Shown here: positions 63,468 through 64,000 of the stretch, one piece after another
Layout of the letters: each line of letters starts with the position of its first letter
Numbering within the stretch: the first letter of the stretch is position 1
Origin: Streptomyces sp. ICC1
GTDB lineage: Bacteria > Actinomycetota > Actinomycetes > Streptomycetales > Streptomycetaceae
Direction of reading: 5' to 3'
Length of the DNA: 64,000 nt
Assembly (NCBI RefSeq): GCF_003287935.1
Contig: NZ_CP030287.1
Span: 1,054,001-1,118,000, forward strand
The notes under the pieces: model-generated
What the model saw: the letters and a program-made list of their open reading frames with translations, nothing else
Database searches by the model: none
What the model was told of the DNA's origin: nothing
Translations under genes and position numbers: made by a program

Positions 63468-64000
63468 TTGAACTCAACCAGACAAGTCCATCCTTTTCCC
63501 GTGCCTCAGCTGACCGCTGACGGGAACCGCCTCTACCGGTTCGTGGCCCTGACACCGGGTACAACGCGCGAATCCGCGTGCGAGGCACTGGACATGGACG
63601 CCGCCGACGTGGAGGAAGCCGCCGACGCCCTGGGGGACCTCGGGCTGCTGAGCAAGTGCCCGGACACGGGGATCTACACCCCGTACCCCGTGGACCACGC
63701 GCGCATCAAGGTCCTCAACCCGGCGCAGCACGGCCTCAACGAGATACAGGCCTTCATCGACCATCTCCGGGGAGATCTCGATGAGTTGACGCTCAAGACC
63801 GAGCACTTGGAGGACGACAACTCACTGGAGGTCATCCCCGGGGTCCACGATGTCCGCCAGCTCATCAACGGCCTGGCCGAAGGCTGCCGCGCCGAGGTGC
63901 TGACCTCCCAGCCCGGCGGGGCGCGGGACGAGGGGGTGCTCGACGAGAGCCTGGAGCGCACCGAACGGCTGCTGCGGCGGGGGGTGCGGATGCGGACCCT
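63468..64000 (+). CDS. Winged-helix (TrmB/LuxR-like) regulator, partial at the right edge
   Basis: A frame of 177 codons still open at 64000, starting at a TTG at 63468 behind AGGGGGATGAA; a GTG at 63501 is an alternative. An ATG at 63463 stops at once. The start reads as a winged helix (LYRFVALTPGTTRESACEAL, EEAADALGDLGLLSKCPDTG), then YTPYPVDHARIKVLNPAQ, a helical linker, and VRQLINGLAEGCRAEVLTSQPGG. This is the layout of TrmB-like sensors and of the N-terminal parts of some Streptomyces LuxR regulators. It is divergent from the unit at 63334 and is the obvious candidate regulator. Confidence 0.75.
   Translation, partial: MNSTRQVHPFPVPQLTADGNRLYRFVALTPGTTRESACEALDMDAADVEEAADALGDLGLLSKCPDTGIYTPYPVDHARIKVLNPAQHGLNEIQAFIDHLRGDLDELTLKTEHLEDDNSLEVIPGVHDVRQLINGLAEGCRAEVLTSQPGGARDEGVLDESLERTERLLRRGVRMRT

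Overview
The window is high-GC actinobacterial DNA, most likely from a Streptomyces. The reasons are very high GC with strong third-position bias, GTG starts, chained ATGA/GTGA gene overlaps, and a set of neighbours (coelichelin genes, an NB-ARC regulator, a GTG-start citrate synthase, a RecD2-type helicase) typical of that genus. All family names come from reading the translations; no database search was possible.

1-23.5 kb: a complete coelichelin-type hydroxamate siderophore locus in the order known for Streptomyces coelicolor cchA-K. It holds an MbtH-like protein (cchK), an esterase (cchJ), a trimodular NRPS (cchH) flanked by two ABC exporter half-transporters (cchI, cchG), a binding lipoprotein with ATPase and two permeases for uptake (cchF, cchE, cchD, cchC), an ornithine N5-hydroxylase (cchB) and a divergent formyltransferase (cchA). 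Specificity residues of the three adenylation domains read as formyl-hydroxyornithine, threonine and hydroxyornithine. At least seven IdeR/DmdR-type iron boxes divide the locus into iron-repressed segments. At the left edge, 13 codons behind their own iron box look like the start of an isochorismatase, hinting at a second, catecholate, siderophore locus outside the window.

23.5-32.3 kb: a patchwork. It holds a 2-oxoglutarate/Fe(II) oxygenase broken by one extra base in a homopolymer, a phosphopantetheinyl transferase, a stand-alone NB-ARC ATPase, an 830-base stretch with no gene, and an SbnB-like dehydrogenase overlapping a TauD-like oxygenase. The oxygenase runs directly into the remnant of iolB. 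The iolB stump, iolC and two divergent genes (iolE-like, iolG-like) show that a myo-inositol catabolic locus was cut at this point.

32.3-45.2 kb: mostly chromosomal genes. These are a small HTH protein, an MMPL exporter with a divergent TetR regulator and a clear shared operator, a Kef-type antiporter with a Gly-Ser tail, copZ-copA behind a perfect CsoR-type palindrome, citrate synthase, a RecD2-type helicase and a DUF937-type protein.

45.2-64.0 kb: the most unusual region, some 15 genes on the minus strand that look like one biosynthetic unit. From its start it runs: a 46-residue secreted peptide, a heme-oxygenase-like diiron oxidase, a GNAT acetyltransferase, an isochorismatase-fold hydrolase, HypE, HypF, a diaminobutyrate-type aminotransferase, a cyclase-like protein, an MHS-type transporter, an M20 amidohydrolase, an ATP-grasp ligase, a double ATP-grasp fusion, an MFS exporter, a class I aminotransferase and a SnoaL-like protein. 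HypF and HypE normally make the cyanide ligand of [NiFe]-hydrogenases, but no hydrogenase, HypC or HypD is present here. My inference is that the HypF-HypE carbamoyl-to-thiocyanate chemistry has been recruited to build a small peptide-like metabolite. A divergent winged-helix regulator with a TTG start begins at the right edge and is cut by the window end.
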